Positions 7,630 to 14,899 of a stretch of DNA of 22,169 nucleotides are shown here, piece by piece. The first letter of the stretch is position 1. Every line of letters begins with the position of its first letter. The notes under the pieces were generated by a model that ran no database searches, was not told where the DNA came from, and worked only from the letters and a program-made list of their open reading frames with translations. Both the position numbers and the translations under genes were made by a program. Source of the DNA: Beijerinckiaceae bacterium (GTDB lineage: Bacteria > Pseudomonadota > Alphaproteobacteria > Rhizobiales > Beijerinckiaceae); contig CANGOK010000018.1 of NCBI GenBank assembly GCA_947455285.1, positions 1-22,169 on the forward strand, given 5' to 3'.

Positions 7630-9054
7630 TCACGGATTAGATTTATCTTGCGACGCCTCCAACGCGGCTGCGAGGCGCTTTTCTTCGCCGAAATAACGCG
7701 CACGGTCCCAGAATTTGGGTCGGCTGACGCCAGTCGAAATATGGCGCCCCCTCAAGTTGCCATCGGCATCTTCACCCTCGATCTCATAAAGAAACAGATC
7801 CTGCGTAATGATCACATCGCCTTCAAGACCAAGCACCTCAGTGATGTGGGTGATCCTGCGTGAACCATCGCGCAGACGGCTGGCCTGAATAATGACATCC
7901 ACCGAAGACACGATCATTTCGCGGATGGTTCGCGCGGGCAATCCGCCGCCACCCATCGTGATCATGGCTTCAAGACGACCCAAAGCCTCACGCGGCGAAT
8001 TGGCGTGCAGAGTGCCCATGGATCCATCATGGCCCGTATTCATCGCCTGCAATAAGTCAAAAGCCTCGGGTCCACGAACCTCGCCGACGATGATCCGTTC
8101 GGGACGCATACGCAGACAATTCTTGATGAGTTCACGCATCGGAATGGCGCCGGTCCCCTCAAGGTTCGGCGGGCGCGTCTCCAGGCGCACGACATGCGGC
8201 TGCTGCAGCTGAAGCTCAGCCGCGTCTTCGCAGGTGATGACCCGCTCATCAAGATCGATGTAATTGGTGAGGCAGTTCAGAAGCGTCGTCTTTCCTGAAC
8301 CGGTGCCCCCTGCGATCACCGTATTGCAGCGAACCCGGCCAATGATTTTCAGGATCTCACCACCCTCGGGAGTGATTGCGCCGAATTTCACGAGTTGATC
8401 AAGGGTCAGCTTGTCCTTACGGAATTTGCGAATGGTCAGCGCTGGCCCATCAAGGGCAAGAGGGGGCGCGATGACATTGACGCGAGAACCATCCAGCAGG
8501 CGCGCATCGCAAATTGGAGAGGCTTCATCGACGCGACGGCCCACCTGGTTGACGATTCGCTGGCAAATATTCATCAGCTGCGTATTGTCGCGAAACCGAA
8601 TGTTCGTAAGCTGTATCTTTCCGGCGACTTCGATATAGGTCTTGTTTGCGCCATTGACCATGATATCGGCGATATCGTCTCGTGCGAGCAGCGGCTCAAG
8701 TGGACCAAAGCCCAAAACATCGTCACAAATGTCCCGTATCAATTCATCCTGTTCAGAAATCGGAAGAACGACATTCTTGAGGGTGATGATTTCGCTGACG
8801 ATGTCGCTGATCTCGCTGCGAGCGTCATCAGGATTCATTTTTGATAATTGCGAGAGATCGATCGCATCGATCAGTGCGCTAAAAATGGTTGTCTTCGTCG
8901 CATAATAAGAATCCGGCCGTCTGTTTTCCGAAACGGTCACAACTGGCGCAGGCCGCACGGGCGCGACGGTAATCGCCGCAGCAGGGCGGGTGTTTGCTGG
9001 AATTGGGCTGGGAGCTGGCGCGCCGCCTGTGGGTGTCGAACGCTTCCCAAACAT
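7630..9054 (-). CDS. cpaF: Tad pilus assembly ATPase CpaF/TadA
   Basis: This 474-residue secretion ATPase of the VirB11/PulE class powers Flp pilus assembly at the inner membrane, probably as a hexamer. After a Pro/Ala-rich N-terminal tail (about 10-45) come the N-terminal domain (about 50-210) and the ATPase core. The core has Walker A GGTGSGKT (249-256), an Asp box around LDERVITCEDAAELQL, Walker B RIIVGEVRG (320-328) and the His-box GTLHANSPREAL. All catalytic motifs are intact. ATG 9054 is chosen because AAGGA lies nine bases upstream of it, while the in-frame ATG at 9063 directly abuts the same AAGGA. It is co-transcribed with cpaE (21-base gap) and tadB. Confidence 0.97.
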   Translation of the reverse strand: MFGKRSTPTGGAPAPSPIPANTRPAAAITVAPVRPAPVVTVSENRRPDSYYATKTTIFSALIDAIDLSQLSKMNPDDARSEISDIVSEIITLKNVVLPISEQDELIRDICDDVLGFGPLEPLLARDDIADIMVNGANKTYIEVAGKIQLTNIRFRDNTQLMNICQRIVNQVGRRVDEASPICDARLLDGSRVNVIAPPLALDGPALTIRKFRKDKLTLDQLVKFGAITPEGGEILKIIGRVRCNTVIAGGTGSGKTTLLNCLTNYIDLDERVITCEDAAELQLQQPHVVRLETRPPNLEGTGAIPMRELIKNCLRMRPERIIVGEVRGPEAFDLLQAMNTGHDGSMGTLHANSPREALGRLEAMITMGGGGLPARTIREMIVSSVDVIIQASRLRDGSRRITHITEVLGLEGDVIITQDLFLYEIEGEDADGNLRGRHISTGVSRPKFWDRARYFGEEKRLAAALEASQDKSNP

Positions 9055-9075
9055 AAAAATCATTCCTTTTAAAAA

Positions 9076-10347
9076 TCAGGATTTCCTTGAAAGCTTAAAT
9101 GGAAGCTTGGTCGCTTTCAGGCCTGCGATCAAGCTTCCCTTTTTACTCGTTTGAAGTTCGGGTCTTCCGGTGAGGCTGCGGCCAAGATTAAGGAACAGCT
9201 CGGCGAATTTTACGCCGCCATTAATTTCCCCCACCATTCGACCAAAATTTGCTGCTTCGCCGAATAGCTTTGGATCAAAGGGAACGACACAGGATGAAGT
9301 CAGGTTTATCGAGGTTGTAAATTCCTTCAGTCCTATTTCAGGACGCTTGGGCACGCCGACCCTGCTCATGACCAATTTGGTCTTTGCGTCATTGCTCCGC
9401 GCTGGCCCGAGCAAATCCAGGACGTTCTTGACGTTACGGAGATTGGCGAGATCCGGCTCAGCGACCAGCACCAGCTCATCGACATTCAAAAGCAAACGCC
9501 GAACCCATGCGGTCCACATATGGGGAATGTCGAGAACGACCACTGGCGCTGCGCCGCGCAGCAGCTCCATGACGCCGTCGAAAGCCTCTTCATTGAAATC
9601 ATAATTTCGACCAAGTGTGGCTGGGGCCGCCAGAAGGGAAAGACGATCCGCGCATTTCGTCATCAGCCGATCAAGCATATTGGTGTCGAGCCGATCAGGC
9701 GAGAACACCGCTTCGGCGATCCCTTGCAACGGATCGTGATTGAAATTGAGGCCTGCCGTTCCGAAGGGCAGGTCAAGGTCAACCAGGATCACCGCCATGT
9801 CGAGGCTGTTGGCGATGGACCAGGACAAGTGATGCGCGACGGTAGAGGCGCCAACGCCGCCCTTGGCGCCATAGACAGCAATCATACGTCCGAGCGGATT
9901 TCCGCCGGGTTTGGCGAAGAGCTCGGAAATGGCCCGAACGAAATCAAGCACGTTGAAAGGTTCAACGAGATATTCGCTGATCCCGCGCGCCATTAATGCG
10001 CGATAGAGTTTGATGTCATTGATGCGCCCCAAAACTAGCACACGGGCGCCGTCGTCGCAGAATTCCGCTAGCCCATCGAGATCGTCGAGGAACAAGCCGC
10101 TATCGCCGCCGGCTTCAAGCACGATGACCTCGGGCGTCTGCTCTTCGCGATAAGCTGCCAGAGCCGCTCGAACGCCGCCCATTCTGATTACGACATGCGC
10201 CTTTTGCATGCGCCGATCTGCGGCGGCGTTTTCCACCATCCCGGCGAGTGAAGGAGATTCGCAGAATACGTGAATCGCCACGCGTGGAATTGGAGCGATC
10301 ACGCTGATGCCTGCGTTCGCATCCTGCGCCTCAGGATTGTCCGTCAT
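9076..10347 (-). CDS. cpaE: Pilus localisation ATPase CpaE/TadZ
   Basis: This 423-residue protein has an N-terminal receiver-like domain (about 22-145) and a C-terminal MinD/ParA-type ATPase domain (about 153-400). The P-loop GAKGGVGAST (160-169) keeps the signature lysine of deviant Walker A motifs but has Ala-Ser where most ParA proteins have Lys-Thr, typical of TadZ/CpaE. At the place where a receiver would have its phospho-acceptor Asp, the strand reads VIVLEAGG, so the receiver fold is probably not phosphorylated. CpaE places the Tad machine at a cell pole in known systems. The ATG at 10347 overlaps the cpaD stop as TGATG and has GGGGA seven bases upstream. An in-frame start at 10392 inside cpaD is not needed. 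Confidence 0.93.
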   Translation of the reverse strand: MTDNPEAQDANAGISVIAPIPRVAIHVFCESPSLAGMVENAAADRRMQKAHVVIRMGGVRAALAAYREEQTPEVIVLEAGGDSGLFLDDLDGLAEFCDDGARVLVLGRINDIKLYRALMARGISEYLVEPFNVLDFVRAISELFAKPGGNPLGRMIAVYGAKGGVGASTVAHHLSWSIANSLDMAVILVDLDLPFGTAGLNFNHDPLQGIAEAVFSPDRLDTNMLDRLMTKCADRLSLLAAPATLGRNYDFNEEAFDGVMELLRGAAPVVVLDIPHMWTAWVRRLLLNVDELVLVAEPDLANLRNVKNVLDLLGPARSNDAKTKLVMSRVGVPKRPEIGLKEFTTSINLTSSCVVPFDPKLFGEAANFGRMVGEINGGVKFAELFLNLGRSLTGRPELQTSKKGSLIAGLKATKLPFKLSRKS

Positions 10348-11078
10348 CACTTGGTCCCCACCGTGCCGATGCCAATGGGCGGAGTGCTCCACTGGGTCGT
10401 CGGGTCGGCTCCCTGCCTGACCTTTTCAATGGCTCGACTGCGGGTGCGGATATCGCCCGGCGTGCTCGCACGCGGCGCCTCAAGATCGCGAGGGTCATCG
10501 ACCTGCGTTGCGATCATGTTCTGGTAGGCACATCCATAGTTCCAATAGGGGCGATTTTCCCAGGATTCGAGCGAAGCCCCCGAAGCCAGATCAGCGGGCC
10601 ATTGGCCGCAGCCATGCGCGACCGCCGCACGCACCGCACGATAGGAAAGCCGCAACGGCGACTGATCGGCTGAATTTAGCGGAGGATAGGAACCGATGCT
10701 GATCGCCGATATTCCACCGCTCTCCTGGAGCGCCGCTTTTATTGCGGGAAGCGCCGCACGCGTCTGCGCTTCATTAACCGCTCCGACAGGGACCAGAACT
10801 TCGATTCGCTCAGCACCTTCCTCCTTGGCTTCAGCAGCAAACTGAGCAAGTCGACGCCTCGAGCCCGCGTCAAGCTTGGCCGCGGGCGACACATCAAGCG
10901 TCACGGGCCTCTCGCCGAGAATGATTGGATGAACCAGCTTGTAATCAGTGGGACCCGTCGAACCTGTAACCAAACGGTCCGTGCACCCGGCAAGCGCAAT
11001 AGCAATGAATGCGAAAATATTGATGCGCAGCGCCAGAGCGCAAAACGGCGGGGCGCTTCGATGGAATGAAATCGTCAT
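10347..11078 (-). CDS. cpaD: Tad pilus biogenesis lipoprotein CpaD
   Basis: This 243-residue protein has a signal peptide ending in the lipobox ALAGC (Cys32) and the CpaD family landmark DYKLVHPIIL (about 45-54). The family landmark LRLSYRAVRAAVAHGCGQWP and a later NYGCAYQNMIATQVDDPRDL segment also fit CpaD. It is an outer-membrane-associated lipoprotein that works with the CpaC secretin. GAGGG lies 10 bases before the ATG. It starts 23 bases after cpaC and overlaps the cpaE start by one base. The C-terminal tail after residue 205 is rich in charged and Pro/Thr residues and less conserved. Confidence 0.92.
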   Translation of the reverse strand: MTISFHRSAPPFCALALRINIFAFIAIALAGCTDRLVTGSTGPTDYKLVHPIILGERPVTLDVSPAAKLDAGSRRRLAQFAAEAKEEGAERIEVLVPVGAVNEAQTRAALPAIKAALQESGGISAISIGSYPPLNSADQSPLRLSYRAVRAAVAHGCGQWPADLASGASLESWENRPYWNYGCAYQNMIATQVDDPRDLEAPRASTPGDIRTRSRAIEKVRQGADPTTQWSTPPIGIGTVGTK

Positions 11079-11101
11079 ATCAAATAATCCCTCAAAACGA
11101 T

Positions 11102-12583
11102 CTAATCGGCGATGAACCCCACCTTGCCTTTGAAGCCCTTGATGAACTGGGGATTGTCCGTAGTTGCATAGAGCCGATTCACCCTTCCGAGAATCGAACT
11201 CTGGGGATCGCTCGCATCATTCAGGCCATCTGTCGGGAGCGCGACTTGCTGGGCGTTGACCGAACGGGCGATATAGGGAGTGACGACGATCATCAGCTCC
11301 GTTTCCTGACGCTGATAGTCGCGTGATCTGAACATAGCCCCCAAAATTGGAAGGTTCATCAGGCCCGGCAAACCCTCGATCGTTTGTTTTGATATTGATT
11401 GAATCAAACCCGCCGTGACCATGGAGCCGCCCGAGGGTATCTCGACCGAGGTTTCATTTTTCCGGGTTCGGAATCCCGGTACGCTGATGGTGCTGAACTT
11501 GATCGCAGACGACGGATCGACCTCCGTCACTTCCGTTGCGACATGCAACAGGATGCGCCCATCGCCCAACACCACAGGCGTAAAATTCAGTCCCACACCA
11601 AAGGGCTTGAAGGCGACGCCGATCGTGCAGGTTCCCCCGTTACAGGTCTCCGATTGTGGGACGGGAATTTCGCCCCCCACAGTGAATTTCGCCGCTTCGC
11701 CAGACGCAGCCGTAACGGTTGGTTCGGCGAGAATTTTTGCGACCCCGTTACGCTCATATGCCTGTATCTGGGCAGCTAGTCCTTTGACGGCAGTGTTAGC
11801 TGCGGCGATCGCGCCATAGTTGCCCAGTTTCAGCGCTCCTGAGGTCAAGGGAGCCGCATTGGCCGTGATGGCGTTTTCCAGGGACCAAGAGCCCCAGGAA
11901 CCACTTGCAATCATATCCTTGACGCCAAGCTGCTTTGCGACAACGCGTTGAACTTCCGCGATCGTCACTTTCAACATGACCTGGTCGCGTCCGCGCAATG
12001 TGATGGTGTTGACGACTTTGCCGCTATCCGACGGAACGAAAGCTGTCGCAATGTCATAAGCCGTCTGCGCCTCGCCCGCAGAGTCCGCCGTACCTCCCAG
12101 AATGACAGTGGTTTGACCGGCCGCGCCACCGGGCGCAGCGTTTTGGGAGATCCTGACGGTGACGTGAGACTTGGGAAGCGCAACGCGAATGGCTTCTTCC
12201 AATTGGGTCATATCCCGGCCGACGGCGATCTGAAATTCCGAGATCTGCTTGCCCTGCGCATCCAGCGCATAAATCGACGTCTGCCCGAGGGTGGCCGCGA
12301 TGATGTAGAGCTTGCGAGACGAGCGCACGACGGCATTCACGATTCGGGGATCGCCTACAAAAATTTCGGCGGCGTCGCGGGGCAGATCAAGGATCAAGGA
12401 TCGCCCTATCGCCAGATTGATCGATCGCGCCGCATTATTCGTGGCTGGGTATGCCTGCGTCCTCGGCGCCTGTTGCGCGTTTGCGACGCTCACCCCGGCG
12501 CTAACGAGACTGATCGCCAGCAAGACCGAGCCGATGAGTCCTGAAACGATCCTGATTTGAGTGATTTTCATGGAGCCGCTCAT
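11102..12583 (-). CDS. cpaC: Tad pilus secretin CpaC (RcpA)
   Basis: This 493-residue outer-membrane secretin forms the pore for the Flp pilus. A signal peptide (about 1-36) is probably cut after ANA. The N-terminal pilus-formation domain follows (about 50-125, RSINLAIGRSLILDLP), then a BON-like region (about 130-210). The secretin domain (about 260-475) shows EPTVTAASGEAAKFTVGGEIPVP and the C-terminal VEIPSGGSMVTAGLI, GLPGLMNLPILGAMF and ELMIVVTPYI. The ATG at 12583 overlaps the cpaB stop (ATGA) and has GGGAAG four bases upstream. An alternative ATG four codons later (12571) is possible. The N-terminal domain is paralogous to the protein encoded at 14900. Confidence 0.96.
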   Translation of the reverse strand: MSGSMKITQIRIVSGLIGSVLLAISLVSAGVSVANAQQAPRTQAYPATNNAARSINLAIGRSLILDLPRDAAEIFVGDPRIVNAVVRSSRKLYIIAATLGQTSIYALDAQGKQISEFQIAVGRDMTQLEEAIRVALPKSHVTVRISQNAAPGGAAGQTTVILGGTADSAGEAQTAYDIATAFVPSDSGKVVNTITLRGRDQVMLKVTIAEVQRVVAKQLGVKDMIASGSWGSWSLENAITANAAPLTSGALKLGNYGAIAAANTAVKGLAAQIQAYERNGVAKILAEPTVTAASGEAAKFTVGGEIPVPQSETCNGGTCTIGVAFKPFGVGLNFTPVVLGDGRILLHVATEVTEVDPSSAIKFSTISVPGFRTRKNETSVEIPSGGSMVTAGLIQSISKQTIEGLPGLMNLPILGAMFRSRDYQRQETELMIVVTPYIARSVNAQQVALPTDGLNDASDPQSSILGRVNRLYATTDNPQFIKGFKGKVGFIAD

Positions 12584-13365
12584 TGTCTTCCCGCGATCTG
12601 ACCAAGCTGCGACTCGATGCCGAACCGGATCACAGAGATGTTTTCGCGCTGGTCGGCGCTGGTGTCCTTCCCGGCGTCCAGAAGGCTTCGAAGCACCAGA
12701 GACACCCCGCCTTTTTGCTGCGCCAAGGCGATGTCCTGCGCCTGCTGGGGCGTCACTTCGAGAGTGGCGTTTGGGCCCTGAACCGTGCGATCCCCTCCGG
12801 GCAGTTCCTGCACGAAGCGTCCGATCGCAAGCACCCGAACGTCTGATGCGATAATCTCCGACTTGACGCCATCCGCCGCCCTGTCGAGGCCAGTACGCAT
12901 GACGTCGATCCGATCATTGGGCAGGATGAATCCACCCGCATTGCTTGTGCCCTGCGCATCGATCGGGATGGAGATGGCGCGCATGCCGCTGGGAAGAATC
13001 GCGGCCAGGAAACCCGCCGCATTGGTTCCCTTAACCAGTTTCTCGCGGCGAATCGGCTCGCCTTGAATCAGTGATGCGCGGGCGATGGCTCCCTTCAGGT
13101 TTTGCATGGCCAAGGCGTCAACGGCCCTACTGACCATGACGGGAGTGACCGCAGCGTTGGGCCAGGCCATCCATTGAAGGTCGAGATCTGAAATGATGGT
13201 GCCAATGGGAATTTCGCGCGCTGCGACGAGGATGTCTTGCGTTTCCGCCTTAGGCGTCTCCACCTCCACGACGGGCGGAGCGGGCGGGTCGCCAGACAGC
13301 AGATAAACGGCTCCTGCGCCTCCGGCGAGAGCGATCGCGACTAGGGCCAGTCGGGCATGATTCAT
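12580..13365 (-). CDS. cpaB: Tad pilus assembly protein CpaB (RcpC)
   Basis: This 261-residue periplasmic protein is anchored by an N-terminal membrane segment (about 5-24). A Pro/Glu linker follows, then an SAF domain (about 44-110) with ILVAAREIPIGTIISDLDL, then the RcpC/CpaB region with RAISIPIDAQGTSNAGGFILPNDRIDVM. The family is thought to bridge the secretin and the cell wall. ATG 13365 is chosen because the protein then begins directly with the membrane anchor. An in-frame start at 13410 would add 15 residues (MLILGRIAHSLGFRP) and has no ribosome site. The ribosome site of the chosen start is also weak (GGA 11 bases upstream). The gene lies 90 bases downstream of cpaA, a gap large enough for an internal promoter. 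Confidence 0.92.
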   Translation of the reverse strand: MNHARLALVAIALAGGAGAVYLLSGDPPAPPVVEVETPKAETQDILVAAREIPIGTIISDLDLQWMAWPNAAVTPVMVSRAVDALAMQNLKGAIARASLIQGEPIRREKLVKGTNAAGFLAAILPSGMRAISIPIDAQGTSNAGGFILPNDRIDVMRTGLDRAADGVKSEIIASDVRVLAIGRFVQELPGGDRTVQGPNATLEVTPQQAQDIALAQQKGGVSLVLRSLLDAGKDTSADQRENISVIRFGIESQLGQIAGRQ

Positions 13366-13428
13366 CGGTCGAAATCCAAGGGAATGCGCAATTCGACCTA
13401 GGATAAGCACATAAACGTCAACTTAAAC

Positions 13429-13443
13429 TTAACAACAAATTAT
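13429..13443. promoter_or_regulatory. Second, weaker CtrA-like box in the cpaA-cpaB gap
   Basis: TTAACAACAAATTAT fits TTAA-N7-TTAA with one mismatch. It lies in the AT-rich 90-base gap between cpaA and cpaB, about 65 bases before the cpaB start. In such AT-rich sequence a chance match is more likely than at 4611, so this is only a candidate. Confidence 0.2.
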
Positions 13444-13455
13444 CGCCCGTGACAT

Positions 13456-13992
13456 CTAGCTCCCCATAGCGCTCAGCCACATGGATGTTTGCGGATAAAC
13501 GATGATGGCTCCAACCCCAAGAGCGACGCCGAAGGGGAGCGGGCCTCTGGGTTCGTGAAGTCGTGCGATCCAAGGCTGGTTCAGCAAAAAGATGGGGAGC
13601 GCAACCGTGCGCGCCGCCAGAAAAAAAAGACCAAGCACGCCGCCCAGCAGGCTCGCCACGAGCAGATAATCAAGGAGGCCTTCCCAACCGATCCAGATTG
13701 CGCTCGACGCCGCAAGCTTCGCGTCGCCGCCGCCTATTTTACCGAAAGCGAAGAGCACGAATGTGACGAGGAGAATTAAAAGACCGCAGGCGTAGTGAAG
13801 CGCGATCGAGTTTGGCGCAAGGGACCAGAAAGGGAGTCCATCAAGCAATGCGATGGGCAAAAAGCCCATCGCCAGAACGATGGAGATCCAATTTGAAATG
13901 CGCATGGTGAAAAGATCCATGCAGGCGGCGAAGATCATAATCAGTGGAAAGAAAAAAATGAGAAAGCGCACATTGGAATCCGTTATCGCCAT
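13456..13992 (-). CDS. cpaA: Prepilin peptidase CpaA (TadV)
   Basis: This 178-residue polytopic inner-membrane aspartic peptidase (A24 family) has the two catalytic aspartates in their expected contexts: Asp26 in AACMDL and Asp89 in GGGDAKL. It removes the short leader of Flp prepilins after glycine, and the two pilin genes directly upstream are its evident substrates. About six membrane segments are visible. It lacks the N-terminal methylase domain of PilD-type enzymes, as TadV/CpaA proteins do. There is no clear Shine-Dalgarno sequence before ATG 13992. The gene starts 32 bases beyond the pilin terminator, so its transcription depends on read-through or a weak promoter in that short space. 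Confidence 0.94.
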   Translation of the reverse strand: MAITDSNVRFLIFFFPLIMIFAACMDLFTMRISNWISIVLAMGFLPIALLDGLPFWSLAPNSIALHYACGLLILLVTFVLFAFGKIGGGDAKLAASSAIWIGWEGLLDYLLVASLLGGVLGLFFLAARTVALPIFLLNQPWIARLHEPRGPLPFGVALGVGAIIVYPQTSMWLSAMGS

Positions 13993-14024
13993 TTAAATTG
14001 ACTTGTGAAATAATCATACTCAAT

Positions 14025-14048
14025 AAAAAACGGCCCCATTAGGGGCCG
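14025..14048 (-). terminator. Rho-independent terminator after the first pilin gene
   Basis: On the minus strand a perfect 7-bp stem CGGCCCC / GGGGCCG with a four-base TAAT loop is followed at once by six T residues. It begins 15 bases after the pilin stop codon and ends 32 bases before cpaA. This is a textbook intrinsic terminator. It would end most pilin transcripts and let only a fraction continue into cpaA-tadC. Confidence 0.9.
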
Positions 14049-14062
14049 GATTATTTCCGTAT

Positions 14063-14227
14063 TTATTTTATATTGCCTGCAAGGTTATTGAACACATTGT
14101 TGAGTTTTCCGCCCAGCGTCGTGGCGCCGGTGATTATTGCGACAGCAATCAACGAAGCGAGCAGGGCGTATTCAATCGCGGTGGCGCCCGACTCGTCGGC
14201 GGAAAAGCGAGCAATGAAATTTTGCAT
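14063..14227 (-). CDS. flp: Flp-type type IVc prepilin (first copy)
   Basis: This 54-residue prepilin is the structural subunit of Tad pili. A 14-residue leader ends in Gly14. The mature protein starts ATAIEYALLASLIAVAII, with the Glu5-Tyr6 pair and hydrophobic helix that define Flp pilins; CpaA would cut after Gly14. ATG 14227 has TAGGAG nine bases upstream. A longer in-frame start at 14287 would add 20 residues to the leader and is rejected. The gene is followed by a strong terminator. It is similar in length and sequence to the second copy at 14585, but the last 25 residues differ, so the two filaments or subunits may not be interchangeable. Confidence 0.95.
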   Translation of the reverse strand: MQNFIARFSADESGATAIEYALLASLIAVAIITGATTLGGKLNNVFNNLAGNIK

Positions 14228-14584
14228 AAAGGTGACTCCTACGACACGTGCCACGGGCGTCCTCTGGAAATCAGCGGCCCCAGACAAAACAACGATACAC
14301 TGACCTGAAATGAAAATCTACTGTTATGTTTATGTTGAAAGACTTTTTATTTATAGCTGTTTCCGGACCTTAAGCGGATTGGCGCCCGACTGCGGAAATC
14401 GAGGCGCCATTGATCTCTTCGCGCCGGAAGATCTTATTTTCAACGGGGCCGGATGGTTTGCTGAAATAAGCAATGAAATAGCGGTCGAACCAGAGACGTC
14501 CATTCATCCGGTCAGGACGCAGATTGAACAAAAGAATTTTGAAGACGCCCTGTAGAGTCCCAATCAAAATCTTTTATTTTTATT
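14228..14584. other. 357-base gene-free spacer between the two pilin genes
   Basis: I can support no gene in this stretch. Short open frames exist on both strands (plus 14310-14555, minus 14370-14567), but neither has a ribosome site or a recognisable protein. The minus-strand one would need a TTG start. The segment is more AT-rich than its neighbours. It holds the shared pilin upstream motif (14328-14340) and a loose GGCGCC / GGCGCC pair (14381-14386 and 14403-14408). It most likely carries the promoter and leader of the first pilin gene. Confidence 0.6.
14328..14340 (-). repeat. Shared pilin upstream motif, copy 1
   Basis: Minus strand TTTCAACATAAAC lies about 100 bases before the ATG of the first pilin gene. 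The identical 13-mer occurs at a similar place before the second pilin gene. The downstream flank stays alike (ATAACA here, TCAACA there). Its position suggests a promoter or activator site common to both pilins. Confidence 0.5.
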
Positions 14585-14749
14585 TTAATTCAGATTGCCC
14601 GCGATTTGGGTCATGACGGCGCTTATTTTAGCGCCAAGCCACATGGTCGCGCCAATGGTGGCGACAGCGATCAGCGAAGTCAGCAGCGCATATTCGATGG
14701 CGGCGGCGCCGGACTCATCAACGGAGAATTGGCGAATAAGATTTTTCAT
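14585..14749 (-). CDS. Flp-type type IVc prepilin (second copy)
   Basis: This small gene encodes 54 residues. It starts MKNLIRQFSVDESG, is predicted to be cut after Gly14, and the mature part begins AAAIEYALLTSLIAVATIG, with the Flp Glu5-Tyr6 pair. It ends GNLN at TAA 14585-14587. An ATG two codons upstream (14755) is an alternative. Neither start has a good ribosome site; only a GGGGG run is near. It is a paralogue of the first pilin: the leader and helix align, while the tail differs (Met-Trp and KISAVMTQ against KLNNVFNN). No GC-rich terminator follows it. It lies first in the row of leftward genes and diverges from the CpaC-N-like gene. Confidence 0.92.
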   Translation of the reverse strand: MKNLIRQFSVDESGAAAIEYALLTSLIAVATIGATMWLGAKISAVMTQIAGNLN

Positions 14750-14834
14750 AGTCATTGCCCCCGATCACATGTCGCGGCGATCCCTCAGGATCCGAATCTT
14801 GGTTAACACGACATGGATCGAAATTCAATGTTGA

Positions 14835-14847
14835 GTTTATGTTGAAA
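14835..14847 (-). repeat. Shared pilin upstream motif, copy 2
   Basis: This is the same 13-mer TTTCAACATAAAC on the minus strand, about 86 bases before the ATG of the second pilin. It lies about 53 bases before the divergent gene at 14900 as well, so it could serve either gene. A GTTAACC half-site (14801-14807, minus strand) lies between it and the second pilin gene. Confidence 0.5.
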
Positions 14848-14899
14848 ACAGATCTCCCGCTTCAGAATTCTTTCATACTCTCCATGTCACTCTAAGGCC

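Noticed and set aside
14225..14290. Sigma-54 promoter (TGGCACG) before the first pilin
   Set aside because: GTGGCACG is present on the minus strand, but no TTGC-like -12 element follows at the right spacing, and it would lie almost on the ribosome site.
14310..14555. An 81-codon plus-strand frame between the pilins
   Set aside because: It has no Shine-Dalgarno sequence, no recognisable domain, and lies in the probable pilin leader. It is not excluded but not supported.
14370..14567. A 65-codon minus-strand frame between the pilins
   Set aside because: It needs a TTG start, has no ribosome site and no resemblance to a pilin or other family.
14801..14807. GTTAACC half-site before the second pilin as a full CtrA box
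   Set aside because: The second TTAA is missing at N7 on either strand, so only a half-site remains.
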